Assembly: GCF_016834455.1 (NCBI RefSeq)
Contig: NZ_CP069213.1
Coordinates: 2,666,501 to 2,730,500, forward strand
Reading direction: 5' to 3'
Length of the DNA: 64,000 nucleotides
DNA from: Shewanella litorisediminis
GTDB taxonomy: Bacteria; Pseudomonadota; Gammaproteobacteria; Enterobacterales; Shewanellaceae
Shown piece by piece: positions 46,434 through 54,731 of this stretch. Positions within the stretch are counted from its first letter, which is position 1; the number at the start of each line of letters is the position of its first letter. The position numbers were made by a program, and so were the translations under genes. The notes below the pieces were generated by a model. It had not been told where the DNA came from, ran no database searches, and saw only the letters and a list, made by a program, of their open reading frames with translations.

Positions 46434-47609
46434 ATGGGATTGATAAAATCCGCTCTCGTATTCGGTGCGCTCCTTGTGAGCATTCAGGCCCAGGCCGACT
46501 GGGTGACGGCTGAGGGTGAGGCTGTCATCGTCAACGGCAACATTACCAAGGCCCGCGCAGAAGCCATAGAGCAGGCCGTCAGTTATGCCAGCCTGCAAGC
46601 CGGTGTCAGCGTAGAAACAACTCAACAGACGGTGGATGGGCACCTGACAGATTCAAGCACCCGCCTGATGCAACAACTGATGAGTGGACCGGTGCAACTT
46701 GTCAGCGAACAAATAGAAAACAACCGTTTGCGAGTGCAACTTAGGGTCGAGCTCATGGAGGCCCCACAAAGTCAGTGCCAAAGTACTCACCTGAAGGCGG
46801 CGATTCTATTACCCGAAGCCGCGGTAAGGGACCGCAGTCAACTCACGCACGGGCAGATAAATAGCCTGGGCGAAGCAGTCTCACAACAGCTCGCCCGAAG
46901 ACTGGACAGTACCTCAGGTGCGGCCTTTGCCAACTTGCGCCCCGGCGCCAGACTTGATGTAGACCCAAGACAACTTGCCGCCCCCGGCTATCGTTTGCCG
47001 GGTTACCTTGCCATGGCAAGTGATAGCCAATACGTGCTGGTGCCCCAAATAACCGACGTTTCCACCGAGCCTTCCCAAAGCAGCTACTTTGGCCTCGTAT
47101 CAAACGCCCCTGAACGCCAGTTTGCACTGACCATGACTCTCTTCCAGGGGATCAGCGGCGAAATTATCTGGCGTGAAAAGTTTGAAACCTCGGCCCCCTG
47201 GGAGTTCGAACGGACAGAGTCAGTGTCGCCAACCCATGACAGATTCTGGCGCTCAGCCTACGGCATGGCAGTGGATAAACTGCTGGTGCAGGCGGTGAAA
47301 GAACTCGACAAAGCACTGCTCTGCCGCCCTGTGCTGGGGCAAATTGTTGCCAGGCAGGGGCAAACCCTGATCCTGAATCTGGGACGTCGCCATGGTATCA
47401 AGGTGGGGGATGAACTCGCCGTGGTACTGGCAAAACATATTCCGGACAGACTGAACGATACCCGCACAACCGGCAACAACACCAAAACAAACATCAGCAT
47501 AACCCAGGTCACCGAAGACAGCGCCCGCGCCGAACTTTCCGGCCTTGGCAGTGTGGACAACATTCAGATAAGCGATATTGCGATAAAAACCGGGCAGAAC
47601 AAGAATTAA
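46434..47609 (+). CDS. flgT: Flagellar H-ring protein FlgT
   Basis: FlgT builds the H-ring around the LP-ring in Vibrio-type polar flagella and supports stator assembly. From the ATG at 46434 the precursor has 391 residues with a signal peptide (GLIKSALVFGALLVSIQAQA, mature start DWVTAEGEAVI). The N-terminal domain (EAIEQAVSYASLQAGVSVETTQQ) and the C-terminal SH3-like domain (IVARQGQTLILNLGRRHGIKVGDELAVV) match the family layout. AGGACAGG ahead of this ATG decides the start. The frame is open upstream to 46359. Confidence 0.94.
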   Translation: MGLIKSALVFGALLVSIQAQADWVTAEGEAVIVNGNITKARAEAIEQAVSYASLQAGVSVETTQQTVDGHLTDSSTRLMQQLMSGPVQLVSEQIENNRLRVQLRVELMEAPQSQCQSTHLKAAILLPEAAVRDRSQLTHGQINSLGEAVSQQLARRLDSTSGAAFANLRPGARLDVDPRQLAAPGYRLPGYLAMASDSQYVLVPQITDVSTEPSQSSYFGLVSNAPERQFALTMTLFQGISGEIIWREKFETSAPWEFERTESVSPTHDRFWRSAYGMAVDKLLVQAVKELDKALLCRPVLGQIVARQGQTLILNLGRRHGIKVGDELAVVLAKHIPDRLNDTRTTGNNTKTNISITQVTEDSARAELSGLGSVDNIQISDIAIKTGQNKN

Positions 47610-47649
47610 CCAGTTAAATATCAAGACTTTTAATCAAAGACAAAATAGG

Positions 47650-47655
47650 TATAAT
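47650..47655 (+). promoter_or_regulatory. -10 box of tRNA-Arg promoter
   Basis: A perfect TATAAT nine bases ahead of the tRNA. No strong -35 hexamer stands 17 bases upstream (CTTTTA at 47627-47632). Confidence 0.6.
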
Positions 47656-47663
47656 CAGCGGGT

Positions 47664-47739
<76 letters not shown>

Positions 47740-47793
47740 TTCAGCTATCTTTTACCTTTAAAAACAACAGCTTGCACCACACTCCAATATCAA

Positions 47794-47812
47794 AAACCAC
47801 CTATAGACCACC
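47794..47812 (+). repeat. Left 19-bp repeat (probable integrase arm site)
   Basis: AAACCACCTATAGACCACC, present identically at 54713-54731 next to the integrase. It contains two ACCACC cores spaced 11 bases apart, about one helical turn. It lies 54 bases inside attL. Confidence 0.8.
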
Positions 47813-47864
47813 AGCAAACGATTAGATTTATTCTGGTGAAATGACAGGTGCTTTTTCGTGTACC

Positions 47865-48074
47865 TCATGCGGCACCATCAGTCGCTTCTTGTGTCAGTTC
47901 CATTGCGTCCGCTCGTATCCTCAAGTATTCCCGCCGCTGCTGCTTGGTAGCGTCTGAATCGTGGTTAATGCCACCATGCTTTGAAAGCCAATAGCGAGGA
48001 CGTTTAAACCGAGCGCACTCCCACGCCTTCAATGCTTCCTCTGTCCTGCTTAGCTCTTCAATCACCACTCCCAC
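47865..48074 (-). CDS. Small hypothetical protein
   Basis: Last gene of the SOS-controlled operon, 69 residues, charged and without membrane segment (VIEELSRTEEALKAWECARF). It overlaps the preceding gene by 13 bases, which fits translational coupling. I do not recognise the family. The 125 bases between it and attL hold only the left 19-bp repeat. Confidence 0.55.
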   Translation of the reverse strand: MGVVIEELSRTEEALKAWECARFKRPRYWLSKHGGINHDSDATKQQRREYLRIRADAMELTQEATDGAA

Positions 48075-48259
48075 GGCTCCGCACTCTTAACCCGCTGCTT
48101 GTACTCTTCCTCGGTCATCCAGCAACCACAAAGACAAGTCTCAGGGCTGCATGGCTCAAACTGCATCAGTACCAGGCAATCCTGCTGGCTTATCTTGTGG
48201 GTCAGATTCTCAGGGCTTTGCCTCTGGATCTTTTCAAGTCTGCGCTTAAGCATCGACAT
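48062..48259 (-). CDS. Small cysteine-containing hypothetical protein
   Basis: 65 residues from the ATG at 48259 (MSMLKRRLEKIQRQSPENL). It contains three cysteines in CSPETCLCGCW-like arrangement near the middle and a C-terminal acidic/Trp ending, which might bind metal. It overlaps the genes on both sides. The family is unknown to me. Confidence 0.55.
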   Translation of the reverse strand: MSMLKRRLEKIQRQSPENLTHKISQQDCLVLMQFEPCSPETCLCGCWMTEEEYKQRVKSAEPWEW

Positions 48260-48473
48260 CACGGACGCCCTCTCGGAAGAACATATCCAGCTGTAAGTCG
48301 TTGGCGACTCTCTCGGCTGAATAGACTCCGGTTTTCCCTGCTCTGCCGACCTCATAGACGGTCATGCTGCCGTCTTGGTTTTCATAAATGCCCCGTCCAT
48401 GCTCAGCCAATACACGCTTAGCCTCTGCCAAGAAACGATTACGCTCTGCCTCGTTGCACTTGCCGTAATTCAT
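48246..48473 (-). CDS. Small hypothetical protein
   Basis: 75 residues from the ATG at 48473, whose first base overlaps the previous stop codon (TGATG). Mixed helix and strand (NEAERNRFLAEAKRVLAEHGRGIYENQDGSMTVYEVG), no signal. The GGGGGGCG ahead is a plausible ribosome site. No family recognised. Confidence 0.6.
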   Translation of the reverse strand: MNYGKCNEAERNRFLAEAKRVLAEHGRGIYENQDGSMTVYEVGRAGKTGVYSAERVANDLQLDMFFREGVRDVDA

Positions 48474-49027
48474 CACACGCCCCCCGCCTTACAAGAAAAC
48501 TCTTTGACCAATCCTATGCGGCTATCCAGCTGTTCAAAAGTGAAGTGATTTGATGCCACTGGCATAACATTGGAAACCTGCGCTGGCATAACCCGCATGG
48601 CTTTGATGACTGCGCCAAGAACCGACCGGATAACGGCATCCTTCTGTAGTGCTGAACTGCTGCCGCTGACAATCTCAACCCCATTAAGCGCGATTGTATT
48701 GGGATACTTATCCAGCACGTCCCCTAGCTGCTCAAACGCCACCAGACCGTCCCTGATAGCCTCTAGCTGTGGCGCAATGTCTTTCACGAACTGATTGGCT
48801 GTCTCGCTTCTGGCTTTGGCTCTAGCCTTGGCAAGCGCTGCCCTTGTCTCTTCATCTGATGCAACTTGTTTATGCAGTGCGTCAATCAACTGAGACTTAC
48901 GGGCTTGAAGCTCTGCCTGCTGGTCTAACAGTTTGATGTACTCATTGCTGGCTAACCCGCCCATGTTCAATCGCTCGGACAGGACGCTTAGCTGCTGGTC
49001 AACTTGTTGAATGCTGCTTACGTTCAT
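48473..49027 (-). CDS. Hypothetical helical protein of the element
   Basis: 184 residues. The N-terminal half is coiled-coil-like (IQQVDQQLSVLSERLNMGGLASNEYIKLLDQQAELQARKSQLIDALHKQV) with a very charged stretch (ALAKARAKARSETANQFVKDIAPQLEAI). The second half is mixed. The ATG overlaps the preceding stop as ATGA. Proteins like this often accompany a DUF5681 partner in phage-derived islands, but I cannot assign a function. Confidence 0.75.
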   Translation of the reverse strand: MNVSSIQQVDQQLSVLSERLNMGGLASNEYIKLLDQQAELQARKSQLIDALHKQVASDEETRAALAKARAKARSETANQFVKDIAPQLEAIRDGLVAFEQLGDVLDKYPNTIALNGVEIVSGSSSALQKDAVIRSVLGAVIKAMRVMPAQVSNVMPVASNHFTFEQLDSRIGLVKEFSCKAGGV

Positions 49028-49434
49028 TGGTTTTTACCCTCTAGGATGTTTTCAAGGTGTGCGATTCGATGCTCAAGCTCGTCACTCTCAACGATGGCTC
49101 TCTGCTTGGTGATTCCGTCCAGTAGTGCGCTGGCTATGTCTGCTGGAATACGCCCTTCCATCGCTGCTGAATTGATGTGTTCGGCTTTCTCTGTTGCTGT
49201 CATGCTTTCCAGTTGCTCAGCTGTCAGGATCTCCACAGGCTGATGACTGGCTTTAAGCGTTGGGATGCCACGGTTCAACACAAGCGCCGCTGCCTGCATG
49301 TCTCCTTCAATGGCTGCATTAATGACTGTCTTTAAGACTTCCGGACAAGCGCTCTTAATGAGTCGCGTTGTGTGATTGGTTGCGCCCTTTGGCTTTCCCT
49401 TTGGATTGCCGCTGACGCCCTTCTGAAATGGCAT
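49024..49434 (-). CDS. DUF5681-like protein, first gene of the SOS operon
   Basis: 136 residues from the ATG at 49434. The N-terminus MPFQKGVSGNPKGKPKG is the Gly/Lys-rich signature of DUF5681, a domain of phage and island proteins with a small-terminase-like or DNA-binding flavour. The rest is helical (TTRLIKSACPEVLKTVINAAIEGDMQAAALVLNRGIPTLK). An in-frame ATG at 49455 would add seven residues and is less likely given the family start. A LexA box lies about 55-70 bases upstream. Function is unproven. Confidence 0.75.
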   Translation of the reverse strand: MPFQKGVSGNPKGKPKGATNHTTRLIKSACPEVLKTVINAAIEGDMQAAALVLNRGIPTLKASHQPVEILTAEQLESMTATEKAEHINSAAMEGRIPADIASALLDGITKQRAIVESDELEHRIAHLENILEGKNQ

Positions 49435-49471
49435 AAAACCTAGCCTTAACCTCATCTGATAACCTGATTAA

Positions 49472-49503
49472 ATTATAGCTCAAAATACTGTATATCCATA
49501 CAG
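49472..49503 (-). promoter_or_regulatory. LexA (SOS) box with promoter ahead of the DUF5681 operon
   Basis: CTGTATATCCATACAG (49488-49503) fits the LexA consensus CTGT-N8-ACAG, and its outer bases extend the E. coli-type palindrome. On the minus strand a perfect TATAAT lies at 49472-49477 and the box covers the -35 position 17 bases upstream (TATGGA). A repressor here would block polymerase directly. Confidence 0.85.
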
Positions 49504-49680
49504 TCAACATTGTTTCAGGGCTGATATTTTCAATAGATTGGAGTGGGATGTGAAATGTGGACTTAATGCCCTAAACCATATCTTCATAGAGTTTGCCCAA
49601 GATAAGGCATCACGGAACTTAGCTGATATGCAGACTAACCTTGCCTTAACCTTATCTCGTAGCAACTCTCGATATTTTTG

Positions 49681-49691
49681 AGGTGGTCTAT
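49681..49691 (-). repeat. Internal half-copy of the arm-site motif
   Basis: AGGTGGTCTAT, the complement of ATAGACCACCT found in the 19-bp end repeats. It lies between the SOS promoter and the insertion sequence. Confidence 0.5.
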
Positions 49692-49711
49692 TAGTTGTAA
49701 TAGCTCAGACC

Positions 49712-50880
49712 TGATCTGACAGTTACCCGATTTTGGGGTGCCGTTGTCAGATTAGATTTGGGCTAAATTCTTTTCAGCCCAAACCCGTTTTCCATCAATT
49801 AATGTCGCCATCGGTGTGCGACCGCAGCACATTTTGCCCTGATGGGTGCGCTCATTGTTGTACAGCGCCAGCCATTCGTCCAAGTCTTTTTGCAGCTCCT
49901 CCAGTGTGCTATACAGCTTTTTGCGGAACGTGACCTGATAGAACTCATTCAGAATGGTCTTGTGGAAACGCTCGCAGATACCGTTTGTCTGTGGATGTCT
50001 GGCTTTGGTTTTCGTGTGGTCGATATCATTGATGGCCAGATACAGCTGATAATCGTGCTGCTCAACCTTACCGCAGTACTCGGTGCCCCGGTCAGTGAGA
50101 ATACGCAGCATCGGCAGCGCCTGAGCTTCGAAAAACGGCAATACTCTGTCGTTCAACAGGTCGGCAGAGGTGATTGGGGTTTTGGTGGTGTAGAGCTTGG
50201 CAAAGGCGACCTTACTGTAGGTATCGACGAAGGTCTGCTGGTATATCCGCCCCACACCTTTGAGGTTGCCGACGTAAAAGGTGTCCTGTGAGCCCAGATA
50301 GCCAGGATGATGGGTTTCAATTTCACCGCAGGCCTCATCGTCCTGGGCTTTCTTTTCCAGGGCTGCCACCTGCGCTTCTGTCAGAATGATGCCATCGCGC
50401 TCCATCTTTGCTTCCAATGCGACCAGGCGCTTCTTGAGGTTTTCCAGCCCGTGCCTGAGCCAAATTGAACGTACGCCGCTGCCGGAAACAAAGACGCCCT
50501 GCTTGCGCAGTTCGTTGCTGGTTCGGGTTTGACCATAGGCGGGAAACTCAATGGCGTAATCAATGACAGCTTGCTCTATATGGTCATCAACACGATTTTT
50601 CAGATTGGGCGTGCGTCTGGAGCGGTTGATAAGCGCATCAATGCCGCCATCCTCAACCAGTTCACGATAGCGATAGAAGGTGTCACGGGACACGCCCATA
50701 ACCTTGCAGGCTTTGGAAACGTTGCCGAGCTCCTCAGCGAGATTCAGCAAACCTGCTTTGTGTTTAATGATGGGGTTGTTAGTATGCAGCATGAGAGTTA
50801 CCTCTTTTGTTTTGATTGAAGATTCGACACCTTTATCAAAACGGGTAACTCTCACCTTTTCAAGATGATGTGTCAGATCA
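49712..50880. mobile_element. IS481-type insertion sequence
   Basis: 1169 bases with terminal inverted repeats TGATCTGACA (49712-49721) and TGTCAGATCA (50871-50880), and one transposase gene. A GTTACCCG stretch is repeated in opposite orientation near both ends. I see no target-site duplication: the flanks read CAGACC on the left and AGTCGC on the right. A palindrome AGTCGCGACT lies directly outside the right end. No recognised gene is split. Confidence 0.85.
49752..50792 (-). CDS. IS481 family transposase
   Basis: 346 residues from the ATG at 50792 with GAGGT eight bases ahead. The N-terminal helix-turn-helix (NVSKACKVMGVSRDTFYRYREL) is followed by an integrase-core domain with the D-D-E triad: Asp in TFVDTYSKVAF, Asp in LTDRGTEYCG and Glu in GICERFHKTILNEFY. 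The tail YNNERTHQGKMCCGRTP is typical of the family. It appears intact, so the IS may be active. Confidence 0.93.
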   Translation of the reverse strand: MLHTNNPIIKHKAGLLNLAEELGNVSKACKVMGVSRDTFYRYRELVEDGGIDALINRSRRTPNLKNRVDDHIEQAVIDYAIEFPAYGQTRTSNELRKQGVFVSGSGVRSIWLRHGLENLKKRLVALEAKMERDGIILTEAQVAALEKKAQDDEACGEIETHHPGYLGSQDTFYVGNLKGVGRIYQQTFVDTYSKVAFAKLYTTKTPITSADLLNDRVLPFFEAQALPMLRILTDRGTEYCGKVEQHDYQLYLAINDIDHTKTKARHPQTNGICERFHKTILNEFYQVTFRKKLYSTLEELQKDLDEWLALYNNERTHQGKMCCGRTPMATLIDGKRVWAEKNLAQI

Positions 50881-51025
50881 AGTCGCGACTAATACATATT
50901 AGTGGTTTTATTACTGAATTAGGATGCTAAATGCATTAAAAACAGAAATATAAGACACATGTTCTCTCCCATGCTCGACTAAAACCTCATCCGTGGGCTT
51001 GGTAACTACAGAGCCTTGAGACTTT

Positions 51026-51880
51026 TCAGAATGAGGTTTTCGATTGGCCTTCAGCTAGCAGTCTGACAGCATTGTTACTCCATCGCTCTGCCCAGCCTTC
51101 TGAACTGAGAATCCCATCCTTTGCTACATCGTCCATCTCAGCACACACTAGCCAGCTTAGGTTAACGGGCTTATCTCTGTTGATTACGTTCCTTTCTTGG
51201 TAGCGCCCATCAAGAAACTCGATAACCTGATACGTATTGCTGAAGCCCATAAAGGCTTCATTGCCTAACAGTGATTGAATGATTGATGTGTTGGGCTTTC
51301 TTGGTATATCTACGTTGCTGACACATTCAGCCCACTGGCTCGCTGCATCATAAAAGTCAAAAACCTCATCATCTGGACTAATGTCCAAATCTTGCCCAAT
51401 GAGCTTTCTTAAATAGCTTTTGTGAAAAACATCGGCATCATTTTCATAAAATGATGTTGTAGTTAAAGCTTTATTATTAAGAGCTGTGTTATCCCCTTTA
51501 TTATTGGGTGACATCGGCGTCATCTCCTCCATGACATGGGCGTCACCCCTAGGCATGACATCTATGTCACCCCTTAATATTGCTAATGCGTTTTCAGTTG
51601 GGGTGAGCTTTCTGCTTGTGCCATGTATCGACTTTGCCGTATTCACATAAAGCCAGCCTCCACACTCAAGGTCTTTAATGTATCGCTGTATTTGTCGAAC
51701 ACTTTTCCCCAGCCTGTCGGCCAAGTGAGTATTGGAAGCATGGAAATCCCGCTTTGCGTGATGGAAAGAGATTGCTTTGCTTACAATCCATGCATGATTT
51801 AAATCCAATCCACTTTGGATAACTGCTATCTGTATCGACTCAGGGATCCATGTCCCTTTCTCGGATTTACTTTCAGCCAT
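51026..51880 (-). CDS. Winged-helix-like protein of the element, possible replication protein
   Basis: 284 residues. The N-terminal 110 residues look like a winged helix: NHAWIVSKAISFHHAKRDFHASNTHLADRLGKSVRQIQRYIKDLECGGWLYVN. Such domains open many phage replication-initiator and regulatory proteins. The remainder is acidic, with no catalytic motif that I can name. It lies 84 bases after the 133-residue gene. Replication initiation is a guess based on domain and location. Confidence 0.7.
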   Translation of the reverse strand: MAESKSEKGTWIPESIQIAVIQSGLDLNHAWIVSKAISFHHAKRDFHASNTHLADRLGKSVRQIQRYIKDLECGGWLYVNTAKSIHGTSRKLTPTENALAILRGDIDVMPRGDAHVMEEMTPMSPNNKGDNTALNNKALTTTSFYENDADVFHKSYLRKLIGQDLDISPDDEVFDFYDAASQWAECVSNVDIPRKPNTSIIQSLLGNEAFMGFSNTYQVIEFLDGRYQERNVINRDKPVNLSWLVCAEMDDVAKDGILSSEGWAERWSNNAVRLLAEGQSKTSF

Positions 51881-51964
51881 CGAAGCTTTACTCTTTTGTG
51901 ATGGCTAGCGGCTTAGGTCGCCAAACTTGCACCGCTAGTCATTGTTTTAAGAAAGGGGTTTAAG

Positions 51965-52366
51965 CTACTGCTTAGGCTCCTTTTCTTTTCCTGGGTCATA
52001 AACCGGATCATTGGCAGCCAATTCACCAACACGATTCAGCAACCAAGCAACGCCCCGCCACTGGATAGCCTTCCTTAACGCCTTATCAAGCCTTATGGTT
52101 TGCTTTGCGTAATAATGTGACCTCTCATCTGCAATTTGTTCCTCCCTGCAATTGTGATAGCGCTCAATCTCATGTGCTGACATATACCACTTTGTTTCAG
52201 CTTCGGACTGGTCGCATTCCCAAGGAATAAATGACCTGCTCAGCTCGTTCATTACCCTGCTCTGCTGCTCCCCGTTGGTTAAGAAGGTGATTTGCGCCTC
52301 AGTTAAGCGTTCACCGTTAAGTAGTCGTGCCAACACCATAGACGCGCCATAGGTTCGCTTGCTCAT
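51965..52366 (-). CDS. Hypothetical protein of the element
   Basis: 133 residues, helical and charged (MSKRTYGASMVLARLLNGERLTEAQITFLTNGEQQ at the start, many Glu/Arg afterwards). GGAGGCAAGACA precedes the ATG. No membrane segment. It may act with the winged-helix-like gene that follows. No family recognised. Confidence 0.7.
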   Translation of the reverse strand: MSKRTYGASMVLARLLNGERLTEAQITFLTNGEQQSRVMNELSRSFIPWECDQSEAETKWYMSAHEIERYHNCREEQIADERSHYYAKQTIRLDKALRKAIQWRGVAWLLNRVGELAANDPVYDPGKEKEPKQ

Positions 52367-52408
52367 TGTCTTGCCTCCATTGATGGATTCGCCGTCAAAA
52401 AGTGGCTG

Positions 52409-52421
52409 ATAGGTGGTTTAT
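52409..52421 (-). repeat. Internal copy of the arm-site motif
   Basis: ATAGGTGGTTTAT, the exact complement of 54711-54723. It lies 43 bases ahead of the 133-residue gene and 74 bases after alpA, in a place suited for AlpA or integrase control of that gene. Confidence 0.55.
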
Positions 52422-52494
52422 TCAGAACACACAAAGCTAACCAACTTAAAATCAGGCAGTTAAAAGCCTAGTTTTCTCCCTACAAGGGATAAGC

Positions 52495-52689
52495 CTAAGA
52501 GGTTTTGGTTTGGGTTCTGCTGTCTAAGAAGTTGTTTAAGTCGGTCAATCTGTATCTCACCAGTCGACCAACCTTTACAAAGGGGAGGTTGTAGCGTCCA
52601 CAGCTTCGCCAGACGGTCAGCGTTCCTTCTGTTACGCCCAAGTAAGCTGCTGCTTCAGAGTTATTGAGTAGGATTTGATTGTCTTGCAT
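52495..52689 (-). CDS. AlpA-like helix-turn-helix regulator / excisionase
   Basis: 64 residues with an HTH_17 (MerR-like) fold: LNNSEAAAYLGVTEGTLTVWRSCGRYNLPFVKVGRLVRYRLTDLNNFLDSR. Proteins of this size and pattern act as excisionases or as activators of integrase genes in P4-like elements. It is 86 bases downstream of the 214-residue gene. Recognition of the fold is good; its precise role is inferred. Confidence 0.88.
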   Translation of the reverse strand: MQDNQILLNNSEAAAYLGVTEGTLTVWRSCGRYNLPFVKVGRLVRYRLTDLNNFLDSRTQTKTS

Positions 52690-52775
52690 GTTATCACCAG
52701 TTAAGTGTGCTTAAGTCTGGTGAAACTATATTTGAGTAACAGTTCCCCGATAGAACGGAACGGGGAAACTATTTT

Positions 52776-53420
52776 TTATTCGGTGAGATATTTAAAAACG
52801 GTATTTTCGCAACGCCCGACCTCTTTGTAGATTTTCTTAGCTGCCCATTTCTTAGTTATCGCCTTCTCAGGATGCGTGACCTTTAGCTGTTCATATAAAG
52901 CCAACGCTTTCTGTTTTTTTTCCTCTTTTCGATCCACCTTAGCCTTTGTAGCCTCCCCCGTTCTACTGCCGCCAGCCGTTATGGCGTCCTCAGCCATAGA
53001 CAGAGCCAAGTGGTATGAGCAACCATAAAACTTATCCAAGTAATCGCTTACGTCGCATCCGTTGCCAGCCTGATTTTCTATGAAAAATATCGTATCAATC
53101 AGAACTGCTGTCGCATGTAACTTCGTAGACCTGCGCTTTTGCGCCTCCATCAACAAAAATTCTTGTACTGAGCACTTTTTCCCATTCAATGAATATGGCT
53201 TTCTATGGTCGAACTCAATTTTAAACTCATCAAAAACCCTCTGAATGTCCAACCAAGCTGTCGGAAACAGGCTTTCAGAAAGAACATCATATTTCTCGGC
53301 AAACCAAGCCTGATACTGGCTAAATTTAAGTGACTCATCATGCGTAAAGCCCTCTATAACAGGAAAATCTGCCCAGCCTTGTTTCCCGTTGGTTCTTTTC
53401 GATTTGACTGTCTCCACCAT
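52776..53420 (-). CDS. Hypothetical protein downstream of integrase
   Basis: 214 residues. Its ribosome site GGAGG lies inside the last codons of the integrase gene and its ATG begins two bases after the integrase stop, so the two are probably coupled. The C-terminal third is Lys-rich (KAKVDRKEEKKQKALALYEQLKVTHPEKAITKKWAAKKIYKEVGRCENTVFKYLTE) and may be a helix-turn-helix. The N-terminal part is unknown to me. Confidence 0.75.
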   Translation of the reverse strand: MVETVKSKRTNGKQGWADFPVIEGFTHDESLKFSQYQAWFAEKYDVLSESLFPTAWLDIQRVFDEFKIEFDHRKPYSLNGKKCSVQEFLLMEAQKRRSTKLHATAVLIDTIFFIENQAGNGCDVSDYLDKFYGCSYHLALSMAEDAITAGGSRTGEATKAKVDRKEEKKQKALALYEQLKVTHPEKAITKKWAAKKIYKEVGRCENTVFKYLTE

Positions 53421-53421
53421 G

Positions 53422-54699
53422 TTAAAGCCCTCCTAGCAGTTCTTTTCGTTGCTCTGGTGTCAGTGTCTTAAGCTGTTCTTTTAATAGCTCTACAGCGGAT
53501 TGCGGCTCATTCCTGATATGCTCAAGACCTGCCCGAACCTGTGATAAGTCATGGTGTGCATAGGTGCGTTGGGTAATGGCAATAGACGAATGTCCAAGCG
53601 CCTTTTGAATAACGGCAAGCTCAATGCCTGCCCTCGCCATTCTAGTAGCCGTGGAGCGCCTTAAATCGTGAAAGGTAAGCCGTTGGGCTTTGTCGTCTGA
53701 ATAAAGCCCTGCTCGCTTCGTTACGCGCCGCCAGAACGAACCCTGCCCTGTTTTCTCGACTACATGCCCAAGCTGGCTGCGCTTATTAGGGAAAACAAAT
53801 TGCTCGCCGGTTTCAGCCGCTTGGCTGCGCCTGCGTAATATCTCCATTGCCGTAGGGATAAGCGGCACCACCAGCCCTTTCTTGGACTTGGCTTTGCTTG
53901 CCGGTATTGCCCAAATACCCTGCTGCGGGTCTATCTCATCCCATCGCATCGACAACACGCAGTTTTTTCGCTGACCGGTCATTAATGCAATCAGCACAAT
54001 GTCTTTGTAAATCTCTGGCTCATCATCCAGCGCCGCCAACAGCCTAGCTTCTTCTTCCTGAGTTAGTACCCGCTCCCTTGGCTGCTCTGCAAACTTCTTG
54101 GCAACGGCAAAGTGATTGTCAGAAATCAGCCCCTCTTTTTTGGCGTAGTTAAAAACTGATTTGATTTGCGTCAGGCATTTGTTGCTGACGGCTGCGCTCT
54201 TTGACATTTTGAGGTCTGCAATAATCTTTCGCGCATCGTCATTAGTGAGATCACGAACATCTTTGCTTTTGAAGAGTGGCTGGGCGTGTAGCTTGAACAA
54301 TGACTCGGCATCTTCCAGTGACTTAGGTCTGCGCTCGCCAGCCCTGATACGCACTTGGAAATCTGCTTTATAGACCTCAAACAAGTCAGCATAAGTGAAG
54401 CTGTTTAACCGGCGTTCCCTTTCCGCCTTCTTTTGCTCGTTAGGATTGATGCCTTGCCTCAGCAGTTCCAGCTTGTCTAGTGCCGCTTTTCGGGCTTGCT
54501 CTACTGTCATCGAGTTGAAGCTGCCAAGGCTTATCGTGACCTTCTTGCCTTCGTACTTCTTAACCAACTTGAAAAATAAACCACCTTTTGAGGTCGTCTG
54601 GAAGTGCAACTCTTTAACGTCAGAATCGCCGTACCACGCAGAAATCCCTTTATCAGCAAGAGCTTTTAGCTTTGTCTTAGTGAACTTAAACCGTTCCAT
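53422..54699 (-). CDS. int: Tyrosine integrase (P4 type)
   Basis: 425 residues from the ATG at 54699. It has an N-terminal DUF4102-like arm-binding domain (FTKTKLKALADKGISAWYGDSDVKEL), a SAM-like core-binding domain, and a catalytic domain with Arg in MTGQRKNCVLSMRWDEID, His/Arg in FHDLRRSTATRMARAG and Tyr in LGHSSIAITQRTYAHHD. It is the first gene at the right end and reads inward. A GTG at 54708 is possible. The ribosome site overlaps one of the repeated ACCACC sites. Confidence 0.95.
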   Translation of the reverse strand: MERFKFTKTKLKALADKGISAWYGDSDVKELHFQTTSKGGLFFKLVKKYEGKKVTISLGSFNSMTVEQARKAALDKLELLRQGINPNEQKKAERERRLNSFTYADLFEVYKADFQVRIRAGERRPKSLEDAESLFKLHAQPLFKSKDVRDLTNDDARKIIADLKMSKSAAVSNKCLTQIKSVFNYAKKEGLISDNHFAVAKKFAEQPRERVLTQEEEARLLAALDDEPEIYKDIVLIALMTGQRKNCVLSMRWDEIDPQQGIWAIPASKAKSKKGLVVPLIPTAMEILRRRSQAAETGEQFVFPNKRSQLGHVVEKTGQGSFWRRVTKRAGLYSDDKAQRLTFHDLRRSTATRMARAGIELAVIQKALGHSSIAITQRTYAHHDLSQVRAGLEHIRNEPQSAVELLKEQLKTLTPEQRKELLGGL

Positions 54700-54700
54700 A

Positions 54701-54731
54701 TAAACCACCCATAAACCACCTATAGACCACC
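54701..54731. repeat. Right array of three ACCACC sites at the integrase start
   Basis: Three ACCACC cores at 54704-54709, 54715-54720 and 54726-54731 are spaced exactly 11 bases apart. The last two make up the 19-bp repeat shared with the left end. They cover the ribosome binding site and 5' leader of int. Confidence 0.8.

Noticed and set aside
49702..50890. Target-site duplication around the IS481 element
   Set aside because: Bases on either side (CAGACC and AGTCGC) do not match at any length that would be significant.
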